Positions 52,769 through 62,520 of a stretch of DNA of 64,000 nucleotides are shown piece by piece. The stretch's first letter is position 1. Each line of letters opens with the position of its first letter. The position numbers were made by a program, and so were the translations under genes. This DNA is from Blastocatellia bacterium (GTDB lineage: Bacteria; Acidobacteriota; Blastocatellia; Chloracidobacteriales; JADJPF01). The stretch is taken from NCBI GenBank assembly GCA_016713405.1, contig JADJPF010000004.1:186001-250000 (forward strand), written 5' to 3'. The notes under the pieces are model-generated. The model did no database searches. It was not told where the DNA came from and was given only the letters and a program-made list of their open reading frames with translations.

Positions 52769-55729
52769 ATGAGTTTATTACGCTTTCTGCAATCAATATT
52801 TCTACTAGGGTTTTTAATCTTTTTCCTTAATTTAACTGTAATGGCTCAATTTAGTGGAGCAACTACAGGAACAATTACTGGAACGGTAAAAGATACCGAT
52901 GGAAAAATCTTAGTTGGTGTTACTGTTGAAACAACACAAATAGAAACTAATCTAAAACGTACTGTTCAATTAAATGAAAAAGGTTTTTATCATTTGCTCC
53001 AATTACCTCCAGGTACTTATAAAATTAAGGCTGAATTGCAAGACTTTGAATCAAAAGAAGAAAATCTAGTTCTAACTATTGGAACAACAGCAATTATAGA
53101 CTTTGAGCTAAGAGCAAAAGGAACAAGTGAAGTTGTTGAAATAAATTCAGAGAATTTGATATTGTCGGACAAAACCGAAAGTAGCACACAATTTCGCCGT
53201 CAAGATATCGAAGCTTTACCTATAAACCAACGGAATTTCTTACAATTTGCTACTCTTGCACCTCGTGTTGTACTTAGTCGTACCCCGGAAGCTTCTGTAG
53301 CTGTTAGTTTACTTATTTCTATTAATAATCAACCCTCACGCTTTAACAATGTTACTATAGATGGATTAAGTAATAATGATGCTAGTGTAGGAAATGTGCG
53401 TTCAACTTTTAGCCAGGATGTTGTACAAGAATTTCAAGTTGTTACAGACAACTACTCAGCCGAATTTGGCCGCGCCTTAAGTGGCGTTATCAATATTGTT
53501 ACCCGTGGTGGGACAAATAAATTTAAAGGCTCGCTTTTTGGTTTAGGTCGCACAAAACAAACTTCTGCACGAAATGCTCTTTTTAGCTTTAAACCTCCTT
53601 TTGAGCGTTATCAATTTGGTAGTAGTTTAAGTGGCCCAATTAAAACAGATAAAGCTTTCTTTTTTGTTGGATTTGAACGTTTTACACAAAATCGTAGTCT
53701 GCTAATTACTGTACCTAACATCTTAGTGGAGTCTGCTAAAAGACGGGGCTTTTCTCTTAGCAATGGTTTTGTCCCTGTTTCTGTTGCTAATACTTATGTA
53801 TTTGCTAGGGCGGATTATAATGTAACAAAAAATAATTCATTGTGGTTACGTTATAACTTAGATTCTAATTACAATGGAGAATTTGATGGTTTTGGTGGCA
53901 AGTCAGATTTAACCAATGGTGGCTTTTTAATTTTAGATAATCAAGCTATTGCATTAAATAATACTTATGTTAATCCTAATAAAAATTTAGTAAATGAAAC
54001 ACGCTTTCTTTATACAAAGCTAGACACAAATATTGCTCCTTATGGTGAAGGGCCAAGAGTTGCATTAAGTTCACCTGAAGGAGATGCTTTATTTGGTCGT
54101 TCTCGTCTTTTACCACAACCTAGACAAGATTCAATCTACCAATTTGTCAATATTGTTAGTTTAGTTAAAGGTAAGAACCAAATCAAATTTGGTACAGATT
54201 TTATTTACACCAAATCTACAGGAAAAATATCATTTTTTAGTCAAGGTAGTACATCGTTTAGGGATCTAGATTTTACAGAACTTTCAGGGATTCCTAACTT
54301 ACCAAAGTTTAGTAGTCTAGAAGCTTTTGACCCAAGTTTACGTACAGCAGAACAAAAAGCTTTTGTTTCTTTTCTTTCTACAGCACTTCCTACAATGTTT
54401 GCTGGGTTTCCTAAAAACTTAGATTTAAGCGATTTTTCTTTACCAATATTTTTTACACAAGGTTTTGGCCCTGGCGAAATAGAAACTCCAACAAAGCAAT
54501 TTAGTGCATTTTTCCAAGATGATTTTAGACTAAGAGAAAATTTAATACTTAAAGCTGGTATTCGTTATGACTTAAATCGAATAGGAGGATCACCTAAGAA
54601 TAATGGAAATTTTAGCCCAAGGCTTGCTATTTCTTATCGCCCAATTTCTAAATTAAATGTTAAAGCAGCTTATGGGCTGTTTTTTGCTTCCCCTTTAAAT
54701 GGGCCGGCTTCAGTGGTAAATAATTTTAAGGATGATAGATTTAGCATATTAACTTTAGTCTTTCCTTTTTCTTTGATTCCTTTTAATCTTCCTAACCGAC
54801 GTTTTGAAGAAACAAATAAACCACCTACTCCATTTTCTGAGATCCCACAACTAAGTGTGGATTTTGTTTTTGATCCAAATTTACGTAGTAGTTACACCCA
54901 ACAAGCTAAATTTGGTTTTGAATACCTCTTAAATAACACCACAAAGTTATTTGCAGATTACACTTTTATTAGAGGTATTAAGTTATTTGCAGCTAGAGAG
55001 ATAAATCCAGTTATTAACCCTACTGACGATCCATTAACTAGCCAACTTACAGGAAGATTAAATACTAATAAAGGTTCTATTGTTGAATATGAATCAGCCT
55101 ATGATAGTTATTACAATGCAGCTACTTTTGGAATAGAAAGAAACTTTTCTCGTGGAATTAGTTTATTTGCACATTACACATTTTCTAAAGCAATAGATAA
55201 TTTTATTGATTTTACTAATACAGATATTTCGCCAATGGTTCCAAATAATGATAAAGGGCTTTCCTTACAAGATGCTCGAAGCACCTTTATTTTTTCAGGG
55301 GTTTGGCGATCTCAAAGCAAAAATCTATGGCTAAGGAATTTGCAAATTTCTTCGATTATGAATTTTACTAGTGGTAGACCTTATAATTTAGTTACAGATG
55401 ACTTAAATAGAGATGGCGTTCCTGGGGATCGTCCTCTAGGCTTAGGTCGAAATGTAGGTATTACTCCAGGTTTTGGATCTGTTGATATGCGCCTGAGTCG
55501 TAGCTTAAAGCTCTCAGAAATACTAAAATTAGAAGTTTTAGTAGAAATATTTAATTTTTTTAATAAGCCAAATTTAACAACAGGGGCTGATGAAAGTTTT
55601 TTACCTGATGCACAAGGTAAATTTAACTTACCTGCTAAAAAAGGTGGTAGATTTATTTTACCTCCTGAAAGAAGGCTTCAAGCCTTTGATCCTAGACAAG
55701 TACAATTTGGATTTCGACTTTCTTTCTAA
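52769..55729 (+). CDS. TonB-dependent receptor with carboxypeptidase regulatory-like domain (Oar-type)
   Basis: From ATG 52769 (GGGAG 8 nt upstream) the protein has 986 aa. It has a signal peptide (FLIFFLNLTVMAQ), a CarboxypepD_reg-like beta-sandwich (GTITGTVKDTDGKILVGVTV) and a plug domain (RRQDIEALPINQRNFLQF, then the NNVTIDGLSNND segment). The beta-barrel ends in the aromatic FRLSF terminus for outer-membrane assembly. This is the large Oar-like receptor family that is expanded in Acidobacteriota. It imports an unknown ligand with TonB, as encoded at 10081-12573. It stands alone, downstream of a divergent gap. Confidence 0.93.
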   Translation: MSLLRFLQSIFLLGFLIFFLNLTVMAQFSGATTGTITGTVKDTDGKILVGVTVETTQIETNLKRTVQLNEKGFYHLLQLPPGTYKIKAELQDFESKEENLVLTIGTTAIIDFELRAKGTSEVVEINSENLILSDKTESSTQFRRQDIEALPINQRNFLQFATLAPRVVLSRTPEASVAVSLLISINNQPSRFNNVTIDGLSNNDASVGNVRSTFSQDVVQEFQVVTDNYSAEFGRALSGVINIVTRGGTNKFKGSLFGLGRTKQTSARNALFSFKPPFERYQFGSSLSGPIKTDKAFFFVGFERFTQNRSLLITVPNILVESAKRRGFSLSNGFVPVSVANTYVFARADYNVTKNNSLWLRYNLDSNYNGEFDGFGGKSDLTNGGFLILDNQAIALNNTYVNPNKNLVNETRFLYTKLDTNIAPYGEGPRVALSSPEGDALFGRSRLLPQPRQDSIYQFVNIVSLVKGKNQIKFGTDFIYTKSTGKISFFSQGSTSFRDLDFTELSGIPNLPKFSSLEAFDPSLRTAEQKAFVSFLSTALPTMFAGFPKNLDLSDFSLPIFFTQGFGPGEIETPTKQFSAFFQDDFRLRENLILKAGIRYDLNRIGGSPKNNGNFSPRLAISYRPISKLNVKAAYGLFFASPLNGPASVVNNFKDDRFSILTLVFPFSLIPFNLPNRRFEETNKPPTPFSEIPQLSVDFVFDPNLRSSYTQQAKFGFEYLLNNTTKLFADYTFIRGIKLFAAREINPVINPTDDPLTSQLTGRLNTNKGSIVEYESAYDSYYNAATFGIERNFSRGISLFAHYTFSKAIDNFIDFTNTDISPMVPNNDKGLSLQDARSTFIFSGVWRSQSKNLWLRNLQISSIMNFTSGRPYNLVTDDLNRDGVPGDRPLGLGRNVGITPGFGSVDMRLSRSLKLSEILKLEVLVEIFNFFNKPNLTTGADESFLPDAQGKFNLPAKKGGRFILPPERRLQAFDPRQVQFGFRLSF

Positions 55730-55738
55730 TAACTTAAT

Positions 55739-57694
55739 TTATTTTAGCTGGGATAGTTCAACACGCCTTAGCATAAAGTCTATAGCTTTTTCTAGATTTT
55801 GTTTTTCTAGTACTATAGCTTTAGGAAATGTTTGTGCTAAAACTAGCTTTTCTGCTAGCAAAAAACATAGATAATTGCCCGAATCCACATAATTTTCGCT
55901 TATGTTGCTATCTAATTTGCTATTTAAGCCAAAATAGTTTTGATAAATATCTTTTGTTGGAGCATTTAAGTTTGCTCTTAAGTTTTTAGCAACCGTTTGT
56001 AAGGAAATTTTGGTTATTTTGTCATTAAAATCTAGTTGTAGAATCTCACCTTTGTTAGTTTCTGGATTTAATAGACTTGCAATATAACAAGCAAGCCCCT
56101 CTTGCCAAATAAAATCATATAAAGGCTGCTCAAAATTTAAGTGTTTAGCCTTTACTTGAAATTGCTGATGATAAAGATGAAAAAGCTCATGATGAAAAAT
56201 AGGCCAAAAATTAATATTTTGATCATTCTTAAATGCTATAGAATCTAATCCAAAAATCAAAGCCTGCTCATTATTAATAATAGTTTGTTTTGAAATAAAA
56301 CTTGTTAAAATAGGTACAAAATAAATAGTTCCTTTCCAACGAAAATCAGGAAATCGGCTTAGAAAATTTTCTTCATTAACTTCAAAATTATTAACTATTT
56401 GATTGCTTATCTTTTGTAATTTTAAGATATGTTTTTTTAAGTCAAATAAAAAAATAGTTAGTTTAGCATTAATTTCAGATTCAAAATTTGCTTGTGAAAC
56501 TCCTAAATTATTAGCATTAAAAATATCAGGATATTGTTTAATAAATATCTCATAAAGCTCTTTAGTTTGTTCCTTTATATCTTTATTTTTAACTTGCTCA
56601 TAAATTTGCCAAAATCTTGGCATTAGGTTTATAACTTTGTATGGACTAGTAAAATTTGCTGGTAATATTACTTTTGGTAAAATTAGTTGATTATAGTTAA
56701 TAAATGTTGATTTATTAGGATAATAACCTTGCCTAGTTCTAATTTTAATATCTTCATTGATATCTTCATTGTTTATTTTATTAAGTTTTAGTGATATTTT
56801 ACGAAAGGTTTCACTAGTGCTAACACTAGGGGTAAAAGCTAGGCTATAGCGAGTTCGTAAATGCTCAATTTGGGCATTCATTTTTTCTAAAAAGTTTTCT
56901 TTATTGGTTGTGTTAACTTCGCCGCCTGTTTCACTAGCAAAAATACTAATACTGCTTTTAGAAAAAAGCTTGCTAATTAAAATTTGATCCGGTGTTTGCC
57001 TTACGCTTAATTCTGTTGCTAGCTTATTTCCAAAGCTACCAAATATTAACCCTGTTACAGTTGCACCAACTTGATAGAGTTGCTCAAGGGTTTCTTCCTT
57101 AGTAGCAAGATTTCCATTTGTAAGCAGTGGTTCAGTAGAAAAATTGCTAGTAATAACAATAATTGCACGCCGTCCAACAGGGTTTTTAGCTCGTTTCATT
57201 TGCTGGGCAGCCTGAAAAATTGCTTCTCGCTGAAAAATTAGCTTACCTGGAATTTCTGGAAGTTTAGTAATTTGTTTAATTACTGTTCGTCTATCTTTGG
57301 TAAAATCCTGTACTAGTTGAGTTTGTGAGCCATAAGCCATTATTGCTACTTCATCTTCTGCACGAATATATTTAGTAATAGGCCATTCTTCAGGACGTAA
57401 TTTTTCTAGTAAGGGCGAAAGAGTTTTGCTAACTTCAAAAAGAAAAATTATTGATAAAGGTAAGGATTCTTCCTTAAAAAAAGTTATTTCCTCTAAAGTG
57501 TTTTCATCATAGAGGATAAAGTTTTCTTTCTGTAATCCACTAATGGTTTTATTAGTTTTTTGGTCAATTACTTGGGCATCAAGTACAACTAAATTAGTAT
57601 TAAACTTAATTATATCTTCTTGTTTTTCAACTACTTGGCTATAAGCTAAAGAAGGTATTAAAAAAATTATTATTGCAAATAGACGAATCAGCAT
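55739..57694 (-). CDS. VWFA-related (acidobacterial) protein fused to a zincin-type peptidase domain
   Basis: The 651-aa protein has a signal peptide (LFAIIIFLIPSLAYSQ) and the VWFA-related domain typical of acidobacterial proteins (about 25-330). Where the MIDAS DxSxS should be, it reads FEVSKTL, so the metal site looks degenerate. The C-terminal half (about 360-651) has HHELFHLYHQQF with HELFH at 502-506 and a Glu 26 residues on in WQEGLACYIA (Glu532), a gluzincin-type pattern. A peptidase acting outside the cytoplasm is therefore likely. It converges with the receptor gene, 9 bp apart. The domain fusion and motifs are seen; proteolysis is inferred. Confidence 0.75.
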   Translation of the reverse strand: MLIRLFAIIIFLIPSLAYSQVVEKQEDIIKFNTNLVVLDAQVIDQKTNKTISGLQKENFILYDENTLEEITFFKEESLPLSIIFLFEVSKTLSPLLEKLRPEEWPITKYIRAEDEVAIMAYGSQTQLVQDFTKDRRTVIKQITKLPEIPGKLIFQREAIFQAAQQMKRAKNPVGRRAIIVITSNFSTEPLLTNGNLATKEETLEQLYQVGATVTGLIFGSFGNKLATELSVRQTPDQILISKLFSKSSISIFASETGGEVNTTNKENFLEKMNAQIEHLRTRYSLAFTPSVSTSETFRKISLKLNKINNEDINEDIKIRTRQGYYPNKSTFINYNQLILPKVILPANFTSPYKVINLMPRFWQIYEQVKNKDIKEQTKELYEIFIKQYPDIFNANNLGVSQANFESEINAKLTIFLFDLKKHILKLQKISNQIVNNFEVNEENFLSRFPDFRWKGTIYFVPILTSFISKQTIINNEQALIFGLDSIAFKNDQNINFWPIFHHELFHLYHQQFQVKAKHLNFEQPLYDFIWQEGLACYIASLLNPETNKGEILQLDFNDKITKISLQTVAKNLRANLNAPTKDIYQNYFGLNSKLDSNISENYVDSGNYLCFLLAEKLVLAQTFPKAIVLEKQNLEKAIDFMLRRVELSQLK

Positions 57695-57796
57695 AAGTTG
57701 ACCTAATTTTAAGATTAAAGGGTTGTTAATCAGGTTTTAACGCAGAAAATGCTTAAGAGTTCATCAAGGGAGGACGATAAAAAATTAAAAACATAA

Positions 57797-59185
57797 TTAA
57801 ATTTGAGGTTTTTTAATTTTACGGCTGCTTTTACGACAATCTGGGCAAATAATAGTTGAATTAGCTACTAAACTTCGTCCTACTTCTTGGCCGCAAATCT
57901 CACAATTAACAGGATAAGTTTTATTTGGCTTTTTGTTAGCCTTTGATTTATTTGTATTTGCTGTTTGAGGCTCTGACAAGTCTGCCATCATAGCTTGAAA
58001 AATTTCTGGTATAGGGTTGCTGGGGCTACTTGGCACTACTTTTTTGCTTATCTCTAAACTAGGAAGTTTATTGGTGACAGCTTTTTTATTTGTATTATTA
58101 ACTAAATTGATGGGTTGTGCTGGAAGTGATGAAGGTGTTGGATAGCTTTCTTCTACAATATCATTAATTATAGGAGTATCTACATCTAATAACTCCATAT
58201 CTATTTGCTTATTATCCAAAGACTTACCCATATAAACATAAACCCTGCTACTAACAGAATTTAGTTCTTGGGCTAGTACCATTACGCTTTTAGGTCTTTG
58301 CGCTGGATTTTTGGCTAATGCGTGCATTACGACCGCATTTACATCTATAGGAACATTTGGATTAATTTCATAAATTGGACGTGGTATTTCTGTAGTTTGT
58401 TTCATTGCCAAAGCTATAGGAGTGTCAGCATCAAAAGGTGGAATGCCTGTTAGTAATTCATAGGTGATTACCCCTAGGCTGTAAATATCTGATCTAAGGT
58501 CTACCTCTTTACCATAACATTGTTCTGGGGACATATAATGAGGTGTTCCTACTACCATGCCTTGACGAGTTAAATTTCTTTCTTGTTCATCAATTTGATT
58601 TTTTAGTTTTGCAATACCAAAATCTAAAACTTTTACTACTTCTTCTTCACTTTCCTTTTGTAAAAAAATATTGTCAGGTTTTAAGTCACGATGAATAATA
58701 TTTCGTTTGTGTGCTGCATGTACTCCTGAACAGACCTGTTGGATTACCCAATTAGTATTTGCTACAGAAAATCTTGCTAATTCTCTTAGCCTACGTCTTA
58801 GGGTACAGCCTTCTAAAAATTCCATCACTAAATAAACAGTATTGTCTTTAGTGACACCAAAATCAAGCACAGCTATTGCGTTGGTATGACGAATTTGCAT
58901 TGTAGCCTGTGCTTCACGTCGAAAGCGTTCTATAGAATTTACATCAGATACAAGTTCCTGGTGCATAATTTTAATTGCTACAGGAATGCTTAAATGTAGA
59001 TGGGTAGCTTTATAAACATTACCCATTCCACCTTCAGCTATCTTACTGTCAATACGGTATTTATTGTCTAGTATAGTATTTAGGTAGGGTTCAGTTTCAG
59101 TAAAATTAGTTAGACGGTTGCCGTCATAGGGGCAAAAAATGGTATCTTCTGGATACTCTCTTATGCAAGTTGCACAGATTTTCAT
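57797..59185 (-). CDS. Ser/Thr protein kinase with zinc-ribbon ends
   Basis: I start it at ATG 59185, where GGGGTGA lies 6 nt upstream. The 462-aa kinase has an N-terminal Cys-rich ribbon (CATCIREYPEDTIFCPYDG) and a kinase domain with IAEGGMGNVYKAT, VAIKIMHQE, HRDLKPDNIFL, VLDFGIAKL and GTPHYMSPEQ. A long Ser/Pro/Asn linker follows, then a C-terminal zinc ribbon (CEICGQEV, then IICPDC). There is no transmembrane segment. It is a cytoplasmic Hanks-type kinase; the ribbons may bind partners or nucleic acid. It lies 21 bp behind the polymerase gene and is probably cotranscribed with it. Confidence 0.92.
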   Translation of the reverse strand: MKICATCIREYPEDTIFCPYDGNRLTNFTETEPYLNTILDNKYRIDSKIAEGGMGNVYKATHLHLSIPVAIKIMHQELVSDVNSIERFRREAQATMQIRHTNAIAVLDFGVTKDNTVYLVMEFLEGCTLRRRLRELARFSVANTNWVIQQVCSGVHAAHKRNIIHRDLKPDNIFLQKESEEEVVKVLDFGIAKLKNQIDEQERNLTRQGMVVGTPHYMSPEQCYGKEVDLRSDIYSLGVITYELLTGIPPFDADTPIALAMKQTTEIPRPIYEINPNVPIDVNAVVMHALAKNPAQRPKSVMVLAQELNSVSSRVYVYMGKSLDNKQIDMELLDVDTPIINDIVEESYPTPSSLPAQPINLVNNTNKKAVTNKLPSLEISKKVVPSSPSNPIPEIFQAMMADLSEPQTANTNKSKANKKPNKTYPVNCEICGQEVGRSLVANSTIICPDCRKSSRKIKKPQI

Positions 59186-59205
59186 AAATTCACCCCAAAA
59201 AATTG

Positions 59206-60949
59206 CTATTTTACCCAATTAGAAGAAATTTTTATATCTACCACTACAGGAACATTATGAATGAATTCTTGTCCTGCTGTCACCATTTCTTTCTCTATTT
59301 CTTTGGCTAATTCTTCCGCCTGCTCGCTTACCACTTCTAAAACTAGTTCATCATGTATATTATTGATTAATTTAGCAGGTTTATTAGCCAATGCTTTATG
59401 TAGCAGCATCATAGCGCGTTTGCTAATATCGGCTGAAGTGCCTTGTATTGGCATATTTTTTCCTAATCTAATTGTTGCTGATTGGCTTGTAGGATCGTCA
59501 CTATCAAAATCAACATACATTAACCTTCCAAGTCTTGTGCGGGACTCTCTTGTTTCCAATGCTGTTTGTCCTGCTTTTTTAAGCCAATTAGCAACTCCAC
59601 TATAAGTATTAAAATAGCGTTCAATTAGTCGCTCTGATTCTGCAAATGGGCGGTTAATTCTATTAGAAAGACCTTGCGCACCCATTCCATAAATTATCCC
59701 ATAATTAAGTTGTTTAGCAGCAGCACGATGCTCAGGGCTAACGGCACTTAATGGAATATTAAACATTTGACTAGCAGTAATACAATGAAGATCTGCCCCA
59801 CTACAAAAAGCTTTTATTAAGACCTTATCATCTGCCCAATCAGCTAAAATACGCAGTTCTATTTGAGAATAATCAGCAATAATCAATTTATGACCTGGTG
59901 CAGCTATAAAACAGCTACGATAATCTGCTGTGTGTGGAATTTGTTGTAGATTAGGCTCATGACAAGATAGCCGCCCTGTTGGTGTCCCTATTTGAAAAAA
60001 ACTAAGCATGAATTCTTCCTGTTATTGGGTGAATAAACTTTAACATCCCTAAACCATAGCTAGATAAAGCTTTTTGTAAACTACGGTACTCCAAAAGCTG
60101 TTCTAAAATGGGAAATTCTTGAGACAAGTGATGTAAATTTACACTTTTGGTATCAATCAAGGGAATACCTAAGCGTTTTAATGCTTCCTGAACTTGTGAG
60201 GGGCTATCTAAATTAATATTAGATTCACCAAAAAGGCTCATTTGAAGGTCAACCGGCTCTAAAGCTTGTCTAAGCACGCTAGCTACAGCCGCGTGTTTTC
60301 TTTCTGTCTCTGCTACAATTGCTTGCCAATGTTTAGCATCTAGCAATACTCCAGCAAGTTCCATATCTGCAATAGCTTCAATGGAGTCAAATTCAAGTTC
60401 TGCTGTTTCTAAAATCCCTAATTCACAAAGCTTTAGCAGTTGCACTTTGTAAAGTTGGCAGGTAATTAATGAATCATTAGCAGCATATTCTATTTGGCTT
60501 TCGCTTAAGTTTTCTGCCCAATTGCTAGTTTGTTCTGTTTTATCTACTCCAATATTAAGAAAACGTAGCGCAGTTTGTGCCAAACTATGAGATTGTCCTT
60601 CTCGTCCACCAGAAATTAACTTGCTAGCTAACATTGTGTCAAAAATAGACTTAATAGTTAAACCTAAATGATGCTTAATCATTTTTAGGTCAAACTTAGC
60701 ATTATGTAATACTTTGATAGGAGTTTCTGCTAAAAATAAACCTTTTAATTCTTGGGCTAGAGTAGGAGTCTTAAATAAATCTATGATAAAGGCTTGTTTG
60801 GTATTTGAAAGCTGAATTAACCTTAATTTGCTAGTGTAAGGATCTAGTCCAGTTGTTTCTGTATCTAGCCCAATAGCTTCAGATTGTCTTAATATTTCCA
60901 GTGCTAGTTTTAACTCTGCCAAAGTTTTTATTATTTTTATTTCTCTCAT
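59206..60949 (-). CDS. short family-A DNA polymerase (3'-5' exonuclease + polymerase), frameshifted near 60004
   Basis: Two overlapping frames (60949-60002 and 60009-59206) make one protein of about 580 aa. The first has the DEDD exonuclease motifs GLDTETTGLD, LHNAKFDLKM and YAANDSLITC. It stops at TAG right after HPITGRIHA; SFFQIGTPTGRLSCHEPNLQ continues in the next frame. One extra T at CATGCTTAG accounts for this. Polymerase motifs A (ADYSQIELRIL), B (RAAAKQLNYGIIYG) and C (NIHDELVLEV) are all intact. There is no 5'-nuclease domain, as in the short bifunctional exonuclease/polymerase group. Motif B has Tyr where E. coli Pol I has Phe762. It begins next to an IS605-like end, and its ribosome site (AGAGGG) abuts the ATG. 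Confidence 0.88.
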
Positions 60950-60959
60950 CCCTCTTAAT

Positions 60960-61330
60960 CAGCGCGGAAACTCCACTCTTTAGGGCGGAGAGGAGCGCCA
61001 TCTCCTTATAAAAAGAAAATAAAGAGGAAGAGTTAAACTTCCTCCTTAAAAACTAAAAAGAAGTGGATTACTCCACAAATCTCCGCTTGCGCGGGTAAAG
61101 TTGGCCTCGACAAAGTTACTAGTCAGTACACCCAATAAGCACTACCACTATACCCTTGCAGTTTTTTAACTTACTGGTTACAGAGCTTGGAACTGGCACG
61201 CATCCCAAGGTGTGTTCTTTAACTCTTCTAATAAGGTAGCTTCACCTACAGCTTAGTCTGGTCACGTGGACTTCTTGGCTTTTACCCCAACAAGCCTAGT
61301 CCTTTATGGCTAGGTAAGTGACTTTCTATT
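60960..61330 (-). mobile_element. probable IS200/IS605 (TnpB-type) right-end remnant
   Basis: On the minus strand this 370-bp gene-free region ends with GGCGCTCC-TCTCCGCCCTAAA and GAGTTTCCGCGC, which match my recollection of IS605-family right-end hairpins. A 9-bp stem (60971-60979 with 60982-60990, one mismatch) lies inside a GCGC clamp (60962-60965 with 60995-60998). Upstream are further stems, including CCTAG/CTAGG near 61300, in the place where the 3' end of tnpB and its guide RNA would be. Only stop-ridden coding is visible, so tnpB itself is gone. 61331-61469 is AT-rich with an A10 run at 61406-61415 and no gene. Confidence 0.4.
61009..61044 (-). terminator. rho-independent-type terminator within the IS605-like remnant
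   Basis: GAGGAAG (61024-61030) pairs with CTTCCTC (61038-61044). On the minus strand the stem is followed by TTTATTTTCTTTTT. It would stop a minus-strand RNA made from the remnant before the polymerase gene. Confidence 0.6.
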
Positions 61331-61469
61331 AATCCCAAATGATAAAACACAAAAAGCGATAATAAACTTTCTTATGTTTAACTGCCACTTAAAAATCAAT
61401 GCACCAAAAAAAAAAGTAGGATATACTTGCAAAAGCATCAAAAAAAGAAATTTTTAACAGGGTATTTTT

Positions 61470-62507
61470 GTGAGTAACGAACGTCGAAAATACTATAGAA
61501 CTCCATTGCTTTTACCTATAGAGGTCTATAGTTACGCTTGTGAGCGAAGCCGCTTTTATGAAAAAACGGAAACTATGAATGTAAGTCCACTAGGGGCTTC
61601 CTTCCGCTTACATAACATAGTTGATGTAGATGATATTGTCCGACTTGTTTTACCAATGCCTGAACAAATGCGGCTTTATGATCAAAATTTAGCTACATAT
61701 CAAATTTATGCTCAAGTAAGACGTGTTAGACCAAGAGGAGATGGATTTGTAAATGTTGGTGTAGCTTTTATTTCTAAAGACCCTCCAGAAGTAGAAGTTA
61801 ATGAGCCTATCAGAGCCTCAGAACCAACACCAGAAATAGCTATAACTCCACCTATTATTAATGAGGTCGAAAATTCAGATGTGTTTGCTACTCGTCCCTT
61901 AGGGCCACAAGGATTAATTAGAGCATCCTTAAACACTCCTAACCCTTTAGCTAACCGCTTAAGACCTCCTTCAGCTCCAGTACCTGTTGTTCCTGCTCTT
62001 GTTAATACTCCTGCAAAAGTTCCTTCTACGCCGTTAAATGATTTACCTGTTAAACCTGCGTCTATCTCTGCTTCACTACAAAATTCAATTGATGCACAAG
62101 ATCCATTAACTACCAATCCAAATACCAAACCTTCAGTTATTTTAACACCTGCTCGTGAAAGTTCTTCATCTAACTTAAAACATCCAACTATTGCCCAGAG
62201 TATGCTCAACAATGACCGCAACGAGCCTAGAGCAAAATTAAGGCTAAGTTTAAGTATTCGTGGATTAGACAAAAGTGGACAGTATTTTGTGGAAGTTATT
62301 CAAACAGAAGATGTTAGCAAACATGGAGTTTGTTTTATGCTCTGTAAACACGAACTAGAACCAAACTCTATTGTTGAAATAGTTGGCTTTCAAGGTAAAT
62401 TTCATGCCCAAGGCGAAGTAAAACACATTAACTATAATCAGGTTGATAAAACCTATCGTGTAGGGATCCGTCTTTTAGGTCAACCTAATAATTGGATTGT
62501 AAAATAA
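61470..62507 (+). CDS. protein with two PilZ domains
   Basis: The GTG start at 61470 follows AGGGT by 6 nt. The 345-aa protein has an N-terminal PilZ domain: ERRKYYRTPL (the RxxxR c-di-GMP motif) and MNVSPLGASF (NxSxxG). A Pro/Thr/Asn-rich linker (about 120-240) follows, then a second PilZ-like domain with EPRAKLRLSL and EDVSKHGVCF (DxSxxG). The first looks able to bind c-di-GMP; the second lacks part of the arginine motif. It probably acts as a cytoplasmic c-di-GMP effector, perhaps for surface motility or polysaccharide. It stands alone. Confidence 0.85.
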   Translation: MSNERRKYYRTPLLLPIEVYSYACERSRFYEKTETMNVSPLGASFRLHNIVDVDDIVRLVLPMPEQMRLYDQNLATYQIYAQVRRVRPRGDGFVNVGVAFISKDPPEVEVNEPIRASEPTPEIAITPPIINEVENSDVFATRPLGPQGLIRASLNTPNPLANRLRPPSAPVPVVPALVNTPAKVPSTPLNDLPVKPASISASLQNSIDAQDPLTTNPNTKPSVILTPARESSSSNLKHPTIAQSMLNNDRNEPRAKLRLSLSIRGLDKSGQYFVEVIQTEDVSKHGVCFMLCKHELEPNSIVEIVGFQGKFHAQGEVKHINYNQVDKTYRVGIRLLGQPNNWIVK

Positions 62508-62520
62508 TTTCTTTGAGTTA

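Noticed and set aside
60960..61330. Group II intron, 6S RNA, RNase P RNA or riboswitch
   Set aside because: No domain V, no RNase P core and no known riboswitch motif could be matched; the IS605-like end fits better.
61712..62272. 186-codon antisense frame in the double-PilZ gene
   Set aside because: It covers the low-complexity linker and lacks a ribosome site or recognisable domain.
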